The notes beneath the pieces were generated by a model that saw only the letters and a program-made list of their open reading frames with translations, searched no databases and was not told the DNA's origin. The position numbers and the translations under genes were made by a program. This document shows, piece by piece, positions 27,281 to 34,666 of a DNA stretch of 64,000 nucleotides; positions within the stretch are counted from its first letter, which is position 1, and each line of letters opens with the position of its first letter. The stretch covers positions 124,001-188,000 of the forward strand of contig JADBYT010000002.1 of NCBI GenBank assembly GCA_020402865.1. The letters run 5' to 3'. The DNA is from Bacteroidota bacterium (lineage in GTDB: Bacteria > Bacteroidota > Bacteroidia > Palsa-965).

Positions 27281-27727
27281 ATGCAACAAGGCCAGGATTA
27301 CCTTTTCTTCCCGAACATTTTCACCATGTCATCCATTTCACCGCTCAAGCAGGTGCAGGGCGTAATGATAGGGACACCCAATTTCGTATTCCTTATTCCG
27401 CAGCAAAGTACAGGCATCTATCTTTTTGTAACCACATTCAAAACGCATCATTATTTTGCCAACAGCAATGTGGCCGATGGTTGCGCGAAGTTGCTTTCGG
27501 AAATGAAATCGGTACAGGAGCTTGAACAAACATTCATCAATTTGCTTGAAAATGATGCGAAGTATGTACACAAGCTTGATGATAAGGAATGGTTTAAACT
27601 CAACAAGTGGTTTAAAACCTACAATTTCCGTTTTGGCAAAGGCAAGTTAAGCTGGTCGGCTTTTGTGGTGAAAGGGCATGATGCCGGTCAGGCAATCAAG
27701 TCGTTTTACACAGCCCGCATTAAGTAG
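27281..27727 (+). CDS. Uncharacterised cytoplasmic protein
   Basis: 148 aa from ATG 27281. No signal peptide or membrane helix. Mixed alpha/beta, with an aromatic-rich C-terminal half ('EWFKLNKWFKTYNFRFGKGK'). No motif is recognised. Its stop lies 11 bp from the stop of the convergent GH25 gene with no terminator between them, so the two transcripts may overlap at their 3' ends. Confidence 0.55.
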   Translation: MQQGQDYLFFPNIFTMSSISPLKQVQGVMIGTPNFVFLIPQQSTGIYLFVTTFKTHHYFANSNVADGCAKLLSEMKSVQELEQTFINLLENDAKYVHKLDDKEWFKLNKWFKTYNFRFGKGKLSWSAFVVKGHDAGQAIKSFYTARIK

Positions 27728-27738
27728 TTGCCGCAGCA

Positions 27739-28383
27739 TTAATAACTCTGCTGGCTGTAAATCGGCCCCAGCAACACATCCGTACTCCGGTCCAGGTCGC
27801 ACTGGCCGCTCACGCCGTTTACCGTGCCCGATCCGCTGTACTGCCAGATTACATAGCTGCTCCAGCCATGCGGCAAAACGGGCTGCGCGGCGGTAGTGTA
27901 GTCGGCAATCCACAGCGGCAGCGAACCAAACGGATGTGTGGCTGGCAAATTGGCGTTCAGGAAAGCCGGGTAGCTGTAAATGAATACCAGCGGAAAACCG
28001 TTTGCTTTCATCTGCGCCATAAACGCACTTATCCAGGTTTGCACGTCGGCTGCTGGCAGGCCGCCTGCGTTGGCCTCAATGTCAAGCATGGGAATAAGCG
28101 TGCATTGCGGCAGCTTGCTCATGGTTTGTGCAAACCAGTTGGCCTGCTGCTGTGCATCGGCGGTAACGTTGCCGGTGTTTTCAAGCGTGGCAAAGTGGTA
28201 GTAGCTAAACTTCATTTGCGTGGTGGTGCTCACGGCGGTGGCATTTGTGGCGCACATCGGGTCGGTGTAGCCGGTGCCCTGTGTGGCTTTTATATATACA
28301 AACGCGTGTGCGGCGGCTACTTCGGGCCAGTTAATGTTGCCGTTAAAGTGCGATACGTCTATGCCGTTAATGATGTTTGCCAT
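27739..28383 (-). CDS. Glycoside hydrolase family 25 (lysozyme-like) protein
   Basis: 214 aa. GH25 muramidases cleave the MurNAc-GlcNAc bond of peptidoglycan. The family signatures are intact: Asp9 in 'NGIDVSHFNGNINW', 'FVYIKATQGTGYTD', the catalytic Asp101-x-Glu103 in 'PMLDIEAN', and the terminal 'VIWQYSGSGTVNGVSG' strand followed by CDLD. The length is that of the bare catalytic domain. There is no signal peptide or membrane helix, so any export must be by another route or by lysis. The gene stands alone, with no holin or phage gene near it. It may be a housekeeping or effector-type lysozyme. Confidence 0.88.
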   Translation of the reverse strand: MANIINGIDVSHFNGNINWPEVAAAHAFVYIKATQGTGYTDPMCATNATAVSTTTQMKFSYYHFATLENTGNVTADAQQQANWFAQTMSKLPQCTLIPMLDIEANAGGLPAADVQTWISAFMAQMKANGFPLVFIYSYPAFLNANLPATHPFGSLPLWIADYTTAAQPVLPHGWSSYVIWQYSGSGTVNGVSGQCDLDRSTDVLLGPIYSQQSY

Positions 28384-28577
28384 GTGCAGCGGTGTTCATG
28401 TTATTGTTCAAACGTCGGCAAATATCATCTGGCAAATTAGCGTAATAATACTTATTTATTTGAATTGTTTATTTTTTCTCTGCCGCCAGCGGCAGCAGTC
28501 CTGCTATTAACGCTGTGCTGTATTCCATGTGTATTTTTCTTTAGCTGTATATGTTGCAAAAACAAAATTGCTTTTGG

Positions 28578-28618
28578 GCCCCAACCCGACGAGGTTCAAA
28601 AAAAACCTCGTCGGGGCC
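28578..28618. repeat. Inverted repeat with A-rich loop
   Basis: A 12-bp perfect stem, CCCGACGAGGTT (28585-28596) with AACCTCGTCGGG (28604-28615), around a CAAAAAAA loop. GGCC on both outer sides could extend it across a small bulge. It lacks a T-run on either strand after the stem, so it is not a typical terminator. It lies 25 bp past the end of the NTF2-like gene. Confidence 0.5.
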
Positions 28619-28642
28619 TTTGACTAATTTTGTTTTAGCATT

Positions 28643-29104
28643 TTATTCACCCCCATTATCATAATACGTACAATCCTTCACAATCACTCCGTTTTCAATC
28701 GTGAACACCGTACACACCGGCAGTTCAAACGGAGTGCCGTCAGGCGCAGTGCCGGTAGAGGTAAATTCCACCACCACATTCTTTTCGCCCGCCGCATATA
28801 TTCCCGTTACTCGGTCGTGTATATCGGCAAATAAATTTTGAAGCTGTGTGTATTTGGCAATGGTCTGCTGCCGTGTCTGGGGCACAGGTTTTACTCCCAG
28901 CGATGGATCGAGGAAAATGGCAGTGTCTTTATACAAAGCAGCCATTTCCTTCCACTGGTGTTTATTAAAATATTCAAACAGTTTATTCGCTGTTTCAGTA
29001 TTCTTCTTCTGAATTTCGGCCAGCGATTTCATCTGTTCATTTGGCGCGGGTGTTTGCGTGCAGGCTGCGCAAAGCAGCAGTGTAAATACGATGATTTGTT
29101 TCAT
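28643..29104 (-). CDS. NTF2/SnoaL-like lipoprotein
   Basis: 153 aa. The signal peptide ends in a lipobox (LLCAAC), so the mature protein is predicted to be lipid-anchored in the envelope. The remaining residues fit the NTF2/SnoaL cone fold: 'NTETANKLFEYFNKHQW', 'MAALYKDTAIFLDPSLG', and C-terminal strands 'VVVEFTSTGTAPDGTPF' and 'VCTVFTIENGVIV'. Proteins of this type bind small ligands or act as isomerase-like enzymes, and no specific activity can be assigned. It lies downstream of the ECF sigma gene on the same strand, across a 186-bp GC-rich palindromic spacer. Confidence 0.75.
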   Translation of the reverse strand: MKQIIVFTLLLCAACTQTPAPNEQMKSLAEIQKKNTETANKLFEYFNKHQWKEMAALYKDTAIFLDPSLGVKPVPQTRQQTIAKYTQLQNLFADIHDRVTGIYAAGEKNVVVEFTSTGTAPDGTPFELPVCTVFTIENGVIVKDCTYYDNGGE

Positions 29105-29173
29105 GTAAATCGTTTTTTAAAAATGATATTTTGGGCGTGTGTCCGCGCTGAAAAAGCGCGGCCACCGGGCTTT

Positions 29174-29281
29174 CGGCTGTGGTTTTGCACCACCGGCCGT
29201 GGGCTGCTCGCGCTGCGGTGGCTCACTCCGGTCGCCTCCTCGCTGCGGCAGCCCATCGGCCGCCGGCACAAAAGCCGCCGC
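29174..29281. repeat. GC-rich long imperfect palindrome
   Basis: The core arms GGGCTGC (29211-29217) and GCAGCCC (29248-29254) are extended outward by matching blocks (CGGCCG on both sides, then CGGCTGTGGTTTTGC against GCACAAAAGCCGCCG). Together they form about 108 bp of interrupted dyad symmetry. A smaller hairpin (CGCGCT/AGCGCG) lies just before it at about 29147-29163. No coding potential is needed to explain it. It resembles the GC-rich REP-like spacers found in many genomes. Confidence 0.5.
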
Positions 29282-29290
29282 CTCAATCCC

Positions 29291-30538
29291 TCACGCACAT
29301 TGTGCCGCGCGCTTCAGGTACAGCCGCCGTTCGGGCACTGATTCGGTGGCTGCGGCCGCAGCTTCAAACGCTTTAAAAGCTTCTTCGCGGCGGCCGGCGC
29401 GCTCCAGTACATCGGCTTCCGAGGCCAGCAGCAGCGCCGTGTGTTGCAGCGCAGCATCCCTGCCCAGCGCGCGCAGCTCCTCAAGCACGGCGGCGGGCGT
29501 TTCGGCATAACTCCGCGCCAGCAGCAAATTCAGCTTCACCACCGGCGATGGATTTACCTCCAGCAGCTGCCGGTACAAAAACACCAGCCGTGTCCAGTTG
29601 GTGGCCGCAAAATCTGCCGCCGTGCAATGTACCGATGCAATGAGCGCCTCCAGATAAAACCGCTTTCCGTGCCGCGCCTTGTGCAGGCAGGCAAATCCTT
29701 CGGCCATGTACTGCCTGTTCCACAGGTTGCGGTTTTGCTGCGCCAGCGGCACAATATCGCCCTGCGCATCCACACGTGCTTCAAAGCGGGCCAGCGCAAA
29801 AAACATCAGCGCCAGCAGGCCGTGGCTTTCGCTGCGCAGCACATTTATATGGCGGCAAAGCAGCTGTGTTAGCCGCATGGCTCCAAAGCACAGGTCGTGA
29901 TTGATGAGTACGCTGCTGCGTGTGGTTTTGCAGCCTTCGTTAAACATCAGGTACAGCACCAGTTGCACATCGGCGGTGCCTGTGGCCGAAAGCAGCGGCC
30001 AGCCGGTTTCGAGCATGCCGGGGCGGCTGCGCAGTTCGGCTTTCATGCGTTGCAGGGCTTTCTTCACGGCTTCGGGCTGCATCAGCAGGGCTGCGGCCAG
30101 TTCGCGTGTGTCCATGCCACACATCAGGTGCAGCGTAAGCAGTATGCGGTTGCGCAGCGGAAAGTCAAGCTGCACGCAGGCAAAAAGCAGGCGCAGTTCA
30201 CTGTCGGCAAGCTGTCCGGGCAGGGTGGCGGCCGCCTCATCGGTTTGCTGCAGCAGGGTGGTCAGTTGCTTTTCTTCCAGCCGCGTTTGGCGGGCGTGGC
30301 GCTTTAGTGCATTCAGTGCATGGTTTGCCGCCACGCGCATCAGCCATGCGGCGGGGTTGGCAGGCATGCCGGTTTGCGGCCAGTGCGTAAGTGCGGCAGC
30401 AAACGCATCCTGCACTGCATCTTCCACCAGCTCCAGCTGCTGCATACCCATGCGGCGCAACAGCACGGCAGTTATCTTTCCCCGTTCGCTTTTAAACAGG
30501 GCTGCCGTGTGTGCCTGCATGTGGCTGGCCGCTTCCAC
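29291..30538 (-). CDS. ECF-family sigma factor with DUF6596/TPR extension (ECF42-like)
   Basis: 415 aa from a GTG start; ATG at 30520 is the alternative. Sigma region 2 ('LVEDAVQDAFAAALTHWP', 'NPAAWLMRVAANHALNALKR') and region 4 ('CGMDTRELAAALLMQPEAVKKALQR') occupy the first 185 residues. The C-terminal 230 residues form the helical DUF6596/TPR-like extension ('LVLYLMFNEG', 'HGLLALMFFALARFEAR', 'YRQLLEVNPSPVVKLN'). This is the ECF42-type architecture, whose members are encoded with DGPF/YCII proteins and need the C-terminal domain instead of a classical anti-sigma factor. The YCII gene is 2 bp upstream. Target genes are unknown. Confidence 0.88.
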   Translation of the reverse strand: MEAASHMQAHTAALFKSERGKITAVLLRRMGMQQLELVEDAVQDAFAAALTHWPQTGMPANPAAWLMRVAANHALNALKRHARQTRLEEKQLTTLLQQTDEAAATLPGQLADSELRLLFACVQLDFPLRNRILLTLHLMCGMDTRELAAALLMQPEAVKKALQRMKAELRSRPGMLETGWPLLSATGTADVQLVLYLMFNEGCKTTRSSVLINHDLCFGAMRLTQLLCRHINVLRSESHGLLALMFFALARFEARVDAQGDIVPLAQQNRNLWNRQYMAEGFACLHKARHGKRFYLEALIASVHCTAADFAATNWTRLVFLYRQLLEVNPSPVVKLNLLLARSYAETPAAVLEELRALGRDAALQHTALLLASEADVLERAGRREEAFKAFEAAAAATESVPERRLYLKRAAQCA

Positions 30539-30540
30539 GC

Positions 30541-30885
30541 TTATCCGGCCGGAATAACTTCGGTAATTTCAAGCGTGGCACCCGCTCTCAGCGAGGGGCA
30601 TCCACGCGCAATTTCGGCCGCCTGCTCAAGCGATTCGGCCAGCAGAAAATAGTAGCCGCTCACACCTTCCTTCACATCGGCAAACGGACCATCGGTAATA
30701 ATTCCCTCGCTTGTACTTAAGCGTTTACGCTCAGGCATAAGCGGATTACCACCTTTAAAATGCCCTTTAGCCACCAGTTCTTCCACCCATTGCATGTGGC
30801 CGTGTATATCGGCTTCCATTTCTTCGGGTGTCATTTTACCGTAGTCGTTCAGGTTTTCGCGAATCAGGAGAAGATACTCTTTCAT
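30541..30885 (-). CDS. YCII/DGPF-domain protein, partner of the ECF sigma factor
   Basis: 114 aa. The ferredoxin-like YCII fold is indicated by 'MKEYLLLIREN' at the start, 'MQWVEELVAKGHFKGGNPL' in the middle and the diagnostic 'TDGPFADVKE' motif (DGPF), with 'SGYYFLLAESLEQAAEIARG' near the end. Proteins of this type are the conserved neighbours of ECF41/42-type sigma factors, with an unclear biochemical role. Its stop codon lies 2 bp before the sigma GTG, so the two are translationally coupled. Confidence 0.88.
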   Translation of the reverse strand: MKEYLLLIRENLNDYGKMTPEEMEADIHGHMQWVEELVAKGHFKGGNPLMPERKRLSTSEGIITDGPFADVKEGVSGYYFLLAESLEQAAEIARGCPSLRAGATLEITEVIPAG

Positions 30886-31015
30886 GTTTTTTCAGATTGG
30901 TTTACCCAACCGACAATCGGGCCCGGTTGCAGGGGACAAAAAGTAGAAAAAAAATTTGTGGGCAATTGTGTTAAGCCCGCTCTTTGCTGAAATACAGTAA
31001 ATTAAAATCGGCCGC

Positions 31016-31822
31016 TTATTTCTTTTCGCTCTCCATCATCACCTGCCACGTCATGTAAAACCGGGGTGGGCTAAAGAGCCATACATTACCCTTGTAACCG
31101 TTATCCTTTCGCAAAAGAAAACTGGTTACCGTATTTTCCCCGACAATTTCAAACGCAAGCTCTTCGCCCCGCATCACCAGAAATTCGCCCGGCAGGTTGT
31201 TGTGCGGCATGCGGAATTCAAGCATGCAGTAAAAGGGCGAATCGTTAGGAGGGTAGGTGCGGAATTTTCCAGACTTTTTTCCTTTAAGGCTTAGTTTTAC
31301 CTCGCCCATGCTGCTGTCGGGCGAATTATACACTACTACCCGGTTTTGCGCCGTGTACACTAGTTTTTCCGTGTCTGAAAGGTGAATGATAAATGTATCA
31401 GGCAGTGTGGCGTGAAAAAGTCTGAAACCGATATAAAGTGTATCGCCACCGGCGCGGAAGTAAGGCGGTTTAGCCTGCCGGCGTTCCTCCGGATCCATTA
31501 CGCCCAGATTTTGATGCCACTCCATTTCCGGATTGTTCGCGTAATGTCTGAATCCGCATTGCACCTGAAACACCAGGCTGTCTTTGGTTTCGCGCAGCAG
31601 TTTGCCTTTTGCGCCTTCGGGTTGTGCGCGGTAGCCGGTTGCATTTAATACGAAAGCAGAATCTGTTGTGCTGATCTGCAATTGTGCAGGCTGCGGAAAT
31701 TGATGGGTGTGGCCGATAGCAGTGCCTTGCAATGCGCGTATATATGGGCTTGCGCCCGTTTGGGCATGCAGCATCGGTGCAAAAAGGCAGAGGAGCAGGA
31801 GGCTGGTCAGGGTCAATTTCAT
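31016..31822 (-). CDS. Uncharacterised secreted protein
   Basis: 268 aa from ATG 31822, which gives a signal peptide ending 'LFAPMLHAQ'. The open frame continues upstream to 32152, but that part runs through the 93-bp repeats and is not credible as coding. The mature part is beta-rich, with 'YIGFRLFHATLPDTFIIHL' and 'RTYPPNDSPFYCMLEFRMP' as prominent strands. No known motif, sorting domain or lipobox. Function unknown. Confidence 0.6.
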   Translation of the reverse strand: MKLTLTSLLLLCLFAPMLHAQTGASPYIRALQGTAIGHTHQFPQPAQLQISTTDSAFVLNATGYRAQPEGAKGKLLRETKDSLVFQVQCGFRHYANNPEMEWHQNLGVMDPEERRQAKPPYFRAGGDTLYIGFRLFHATLPDTFIIHLSDTEKLVYTAQNRVVVYNSPDSSMGEVKLSLKGKKSGKFRTYPPNDSPFYCMLEFRMPHNNLPGEFLVMRGEELAFEIVGENTVTSFLLRKDNGYKGNVWLFSPPRFYMTWQVMMESEKK

Positions 31823-31904
31823 GTTTGCAGGATGCACAGGGAGCGTGGTTTGCATAAAGGTAGGGTGAATTTGTTGTTCAATGCCTCGGCTGGCAGCTGC
31901 AACA

Positions 31905-31997
31905 GCTGCGTCGAGTCTCCCGACTCGACGTAGCATTTGTGGCAGTCTGCGACTGCCGGGTAGTAATGCTGCGGCATTTTCCCCGGCGGTTGCAAAC
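31905..31997. repeat. 93-bp intergenic hairpin repeat, copy A
   Basis: It contains two perfect hairpins, CGTCGAGTC/GACTCGACG (31909-31930) and GGCAGTC/GACTGCC (31941-31957), then AATGCTGCGGCA. The last bases, with those just beyond, form GCGGT/ACCGC. It differs from copy B at two positions. Confidence 0.85.
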
Positions 31998-32061
31998 CGC
32001 ATCAGGTTTTGCAGAAAGTTTAATTCGTCTTCCGGCGAATAAAACTTCCCGCAGCTTTTAG

Positions 32062-32154
32062 GCTGCGTCGAGTCTCCCGACTCGACGTAGCATTTGTGGC
32101 AGTCTGCGACTGCCGGGTAGTTATGCTGCGGCATTTCCCCCGGCGGTTGCAAAC
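32062..32154. repeat. 93-bp intergenic hairpin repeat, copy B
   Basis: Same orientation and length as copy A, 157 bp downstream, with two substitutions (TAGTTATG for TAGTAATG, and one T/C in the pyrimidine run). The segment AAACTTCCCGCAGCTT occurs just before it (32042-32057) and at its end (32151-32166), so the duplicated unit is larger than the 93-bp core. Confidence 0.85.
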
Positions 32155-32227
32155 TTCCCGCAGCTTCTCGGCAGATGCCTTAAGCGGCAAGCCTCCTGCC
32201 TCAAAAAAACTTCCGACATTTGCACCC

Positions 32228-33385
32228 ATGAGCAACAACGAGCAGCACGGCTTCGGCACAAAAGCCATTCACGCAGGGCAGCAGCCCGATCCTACTACCG
32301 GCGCCATCATGACGCCCATTTACCAAACGTCAACCTACGTGCAGGAATCGCCCGGTGTGCACAAAGGCTATGCCTACGCTCGCGGCAAAAACCCCACGCG
32401 TGTGGCGCTCGAACAATGCCTTGCTGCGCTCGAAGGGGCAAAACACGGCCTCTGCTTTGCCAGCGGCATGGGTGCGGCCGACAGTATCATCAAACTTCTC
32501 CGCCCCGGCAATGAGGTAATTTGTACCGACGACCTTTACGGCGGCTCTTACCGCATGTTTGAGCGCGTGTTTGCGCATTTTGGTATCAAGTTTCACTATG
32601 TGAGCATGCAGGATGCCGAAAACATCCGTCCGCTCATCAACAGCAATACCAAAATGCTGTGGGTTGAAACGCCTACCAATCCCACCATGAAAATTATCGA
32701 CATTGCTGCCTGCTCGGCCATTGCCAAAGCGCATAACCTGCTGCTGGTTGTCGATAATACATTTGCTTCGCCCTATCTGCAAAATCCGCTCGCGCTCGGA
32801 GCCGATATTGTGATGCACTCCGCCACCAAATACCTCGGCGGTCACAGCGATGTGGTGATGGGCGCCATAATGACCAACGACGACAAGCTGCACGAGCAGC
32901 TTGCATTCCTGCTCAACAGCTGCGGTGCCAATCCGGGGCCTATGGATTCATTTCTTGTGCTGCGCGGCATCAAAACATTGCACGTACGCATGGAACGCCA
33001 TTGCAGCAACGGACGCGCCATTGCTGAGTTTCTGCGCACGCATCCCAAAGTAGATAAAGTATATTGGCCCGGCTTCACCGATCACCCCAACCACGAGGTG
33101 GCCAAAAAGCAAATGCGCGATTTCGGCGGCATGATTGCATTCACGCTCAAAGGCGACAGCTTCGAAGAGGCGTCGCGCGTGGCATCAGCCGTAAAAGTAT
33201 TCTCGCTGGCCGAATCGCTCGGCGGTGTGGAATCACTGCTCGGCCACCCGGCAACCATGACACACGCTTCCATTCCCAAGCCCGAACGTGAGCGTGCGGG
33301 CATCACCGATTCGCTCATCCGCCTCAGCGTAGGCATCGAAGATATTGCCGACCTCATTGCCGATCTGAAGCAGGCGCTGGGGTAA
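32228..33385 (+). CDS. Cystathionine gamma-synthase/lyase-family PLP enzyme
   Basis: 385 aa from ATG 32228; the frame upstream runs through the repeats. This Cys/Met-metabolism PLP enzyme of fold type I shows 'GFGTKAIHAGQQPDPTTGA' at the start, 'SGMGAADSIIKLL', 'WVETPTNPTMKIIDI', 'VVDNTFASPYLQNPL', the PLP-binding Lys201 in 'MHSATKYLGGHSDVV', and 'SLGGVESLLGHPATMTHAS'. The most likely role is cystathionine gamma-synthase in methionine synthesis, or gamma-lyase in cysteine synthesis; sequence alone does not separate them. metF lies about 11 kb away, consistent with an active methionine pathway. Confidence 0.9.
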   Translation: MSNNEQHGFGTKAIHAGQQPDPTTGAIMTPIYQTSTYVQESPGVHKGYAYARGKNPTRVALEQCLAALEGAKHGLCFASGMGAADSIIKLLRPGNEVICTDDLYGGSYRMFERVFAHFGIKFHYVSMQDAENIRPLINSNTKMLWVETPTNPTMKIIDIAACSAIAKAHNLLLVVDNTFASPYLQNPLALGADIVMHSATKYLGGHSDVVMGAIMTNDDKLHEQLAFLLNSCGANPGPMDSFLVLRGIKTLHVRMERHCSNGRAIAEFLRTHPKVDKVYWPGFTDHPNHEVAKKQMRDFGGMIAFTLKGDSFEEASRVASAVKVFSLAESLGGVESLLGHPATMTHASIPKPERERAGITDSLIRLSVGIEDIADLIADLKQALG

Positions 33386-33411
33386 ACATTCTCCGCAAAT
33401 TAATTTTGTAC

Positions 33412-33549
33412 CAATGCTGCGGCGAGTTTAGTGGTCGAAGACCACACAACGCGCCGCAACGCTTTTTGCAGGTCTCCGGACTAGCGAAAACGTGTGTACC
33501 AGCGCTGTATTCACTATATTAGTAATAGAATCAGTCGTTCATAATAAGC
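33412..33549. repeat. 138-bp tandem repeat, copy 1
   Basis: It starts CAATGCTGCGGCGAG and ends TTCATAATAAGC. It contains the hairpin GTGGTC-GAA-GACCAC (33431-33445) nested in a longer imperfect stem (TGCGGCGAGTT against AACGCGCCGCA), then a degraded second hairpin. It differs from copy 2 at about 12 positions. Confidence 0.85.
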
Positions 33550-33550
33550 C

Positions 33551-33688
33551 CAATGCTGCGGCGAGTTTAGTGGTCGAAGACCACACAACTCGTCGCAACA
33601 CTTTTTGCAAGTCTCCAGACTTGCGAAAACGTGTATGTCAGCGCCATATTCCCTATATTAGTAATAGAATCAGTCGTTCATAATAAGC
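33551..33688. repeat. 138-bp tandem repeat, copy 2, adjoining the 33691 start codon
   Basis: Same length and orientation as copy 1. The first hairpin is conserved (33570-33584), and the second is perfect here (GCAAGTCT-CC-AGACTTGC). Its last bases form the leader of the 33691 gene, so the duplication has copied that gene's probable promoter region. Confidence 0.85.
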
Positions 33689-33690
33689 TC

Positions 33691-34494
33691 ATGAAAATAA
33701 AACTGCTTTCGCTTTTCCTGTTTTTATTTTGCACGTCGCACCTTCCGGCGCAAATCACTACATACTACCGCGCCAAAGCCGATTCCTGCATCAAAGCCGG
33801 CAATACAGCCACAGCCGATTCGCTTTACACGTATCTGATTGCTTTTCAGCCCGAAGCACAGGACTATATTTCCCGCGCCGCCATACGCAAACAAAAAACA
33901 CCCTGCCGCGCCTGCGGCGATTTGTTTTCGGCCTCGCTGCTGGGCGATAAAAATGCGATTAAGCAATTCCGCCGCGACTGCTACCGTGCCAACATCACAC
34001 AACAATGTACGCCCGATAGTTTCTCTCTTTTTTGCGAGCGCGGAAAAGTGACGATGAAACAGCAGTTGCAAGCCAATCATTACCGTGTGCTGCACACAGA
34101 TACTACTTTCAGAAAGGTAAGCACCACTTATTTATCCGGAAAAGATACGCTGCCGCTTTTTACGAATACATGCCCGATGCCCGACTCGTTGCGATTCAAA
34201 ATTTACAAGTATATCGGAGAACATAATCACTACGGAAACGGCACTATTTTGCCCTTTGTAATCGGGCACTACTTAAAGCCGGAGGAAAGTGACACCTCCG
34301 TACTTTTCACACTTACTTTTTCGCATCAGGGCTTATTGCTGCATGCAGAAACAGCCGGTGGACGCCGGCGCAACCGCTTTGACGATGCAGAAATACTCAG
34401 AATACTCAACACTATGCCGGCTGTAGGGAAATTGAACTGCGAACCGGGTGCTTATCGTTATCAGTTTGTAATCTACTTCGGCCATCAGTGGTGA
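33691..34494 (+). CDS. Secreted protein with possible TonB-C-like C-terminus
   Basis: 267 aa from ATG 33691, with signal peptide MKIKLLSLFLFLFCTSHLPAQ. The first 90 mature residues look like a short helical repeat ('ADSCIKAGNTATADSLYTYL') followed by a Cys-rich segment (CRAC). The C-terminal 90 residues ('GLLLHAETAGGRRRNRFDDAE', split as GLLLHAETAGG and FDDAEILRILNTMPAVGKL, then 'YRYQFVIYF') follow the order of strands and the MP motif of TonB C-terminal domains. No membrane anchor or Pro-rich spacer is present, so classical TonB function is unlikely. The fold assignment is tentative. Confidence 0.55.
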   Translation: MKIKLLSLFLFLFCTSHLPAQITTYYRAKADSCIKAGNTATADSLYTYLIAFQPEAQDYISRAAIRKQKTPCRACGDLFSASLLGDKNAIKQFRRDCYRANITQQCTPDSFSLFCERGKVTMKQQLQANHYRVLHTDTTFRKVSTTYLSGKDTLPLFTNTCPMPDSLRFKIYKYIGEHNHYGNGTILPFVIGHYLKPEESDTSVLFTLTFSHQGLLLHAETAGGRRRNRFDDAEILRILNTMPAVGKLNCEPGAYRYQFVIYFGHQW

Positions 34495-34666
34495 TTTGCA
34501 CGTCATGGCCAATCAACGGCTTTTGTCACAACAAATTTCAATACTTAAATTCAATTCCGGCACGGATCTGCACCCATCACAAAAATCTGTTGCGCGGAAA
34601 AAAGATGATATAATTAAGTCGAAGAACCAAAGCCTTTGCATTTCCAATGCACAGACTATTTTCCCT

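Larger units (their letters stand above)
31823..32227. other. Intergenic region holding the 93-bp repeats
   Basis: A 405-bp divergent spacer between the secreted protein at 31016 and the cystathionine gamma-synthase-like gene. It is largely filled by two copies of a 93-bp hairpin repeat and a duplicated AAACTTCCCGCAGCTT segment. A -7-like GACATTTG (32215-32222) lies 5 bp before the ATG at 32228. Confidence 0.6.
33386..33690. other. Intergenic region holding a 138-bp tandem duplication
   Basis: A 305-bp spacer. Apart from 26 bp at its start it consists of two direct 138-bp copies separated by one base, the second ending 2 bp before the ATG of the next gene. No coding frame in it is convincing. 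Confidence 0.7.

Noticed and set aside
27739-28383. GH25 gene as the remnant of a prophage
   Set aside because: No integrase, terminase, portal, tail or holin genes are found in the window, and the flanking genes are unrelated chromosomal ones.
28578-28618. Ordinary rho-independent terminator of the NTF2-like gene
   Set aside because: No T-run follows the stem on the minus strand; the T residues fall in the loop instead, so I list it as an inverted repeat.
29139-29510. Open frames in the GC-rich spacer at 29.1-29.5 kb
   Set aside because: They consist of Arg/Ala/Pro/Ser strings typical of GC-rich palindromic DNA and overlap the end of the sigma factor gene.
31823-32152. N-terminal extension of the 31016 gene through the 93-bp repeats
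   Set aside because: The extension translates the two repeat copies into near-duplicate peptides and lies before a perfect signal peptide at 31822.
31905-33688. CRISPR array
   Set aside because: Only two copies of each repeat exist, the units are 93 and 138 bp, they lack regular spacers and no cas gene is in the window.
33492-33690. Short coding frame ('MCTSAVFTILVIESVVHNK') repeated in the 138-bp duplication
   Set aside because: The repetition is explained by the DNA duplication. The frame runs into the real gene's signal peptide in copy 2 and into copy 2's leader in copy 1, and there is no sign of selection for a protein.
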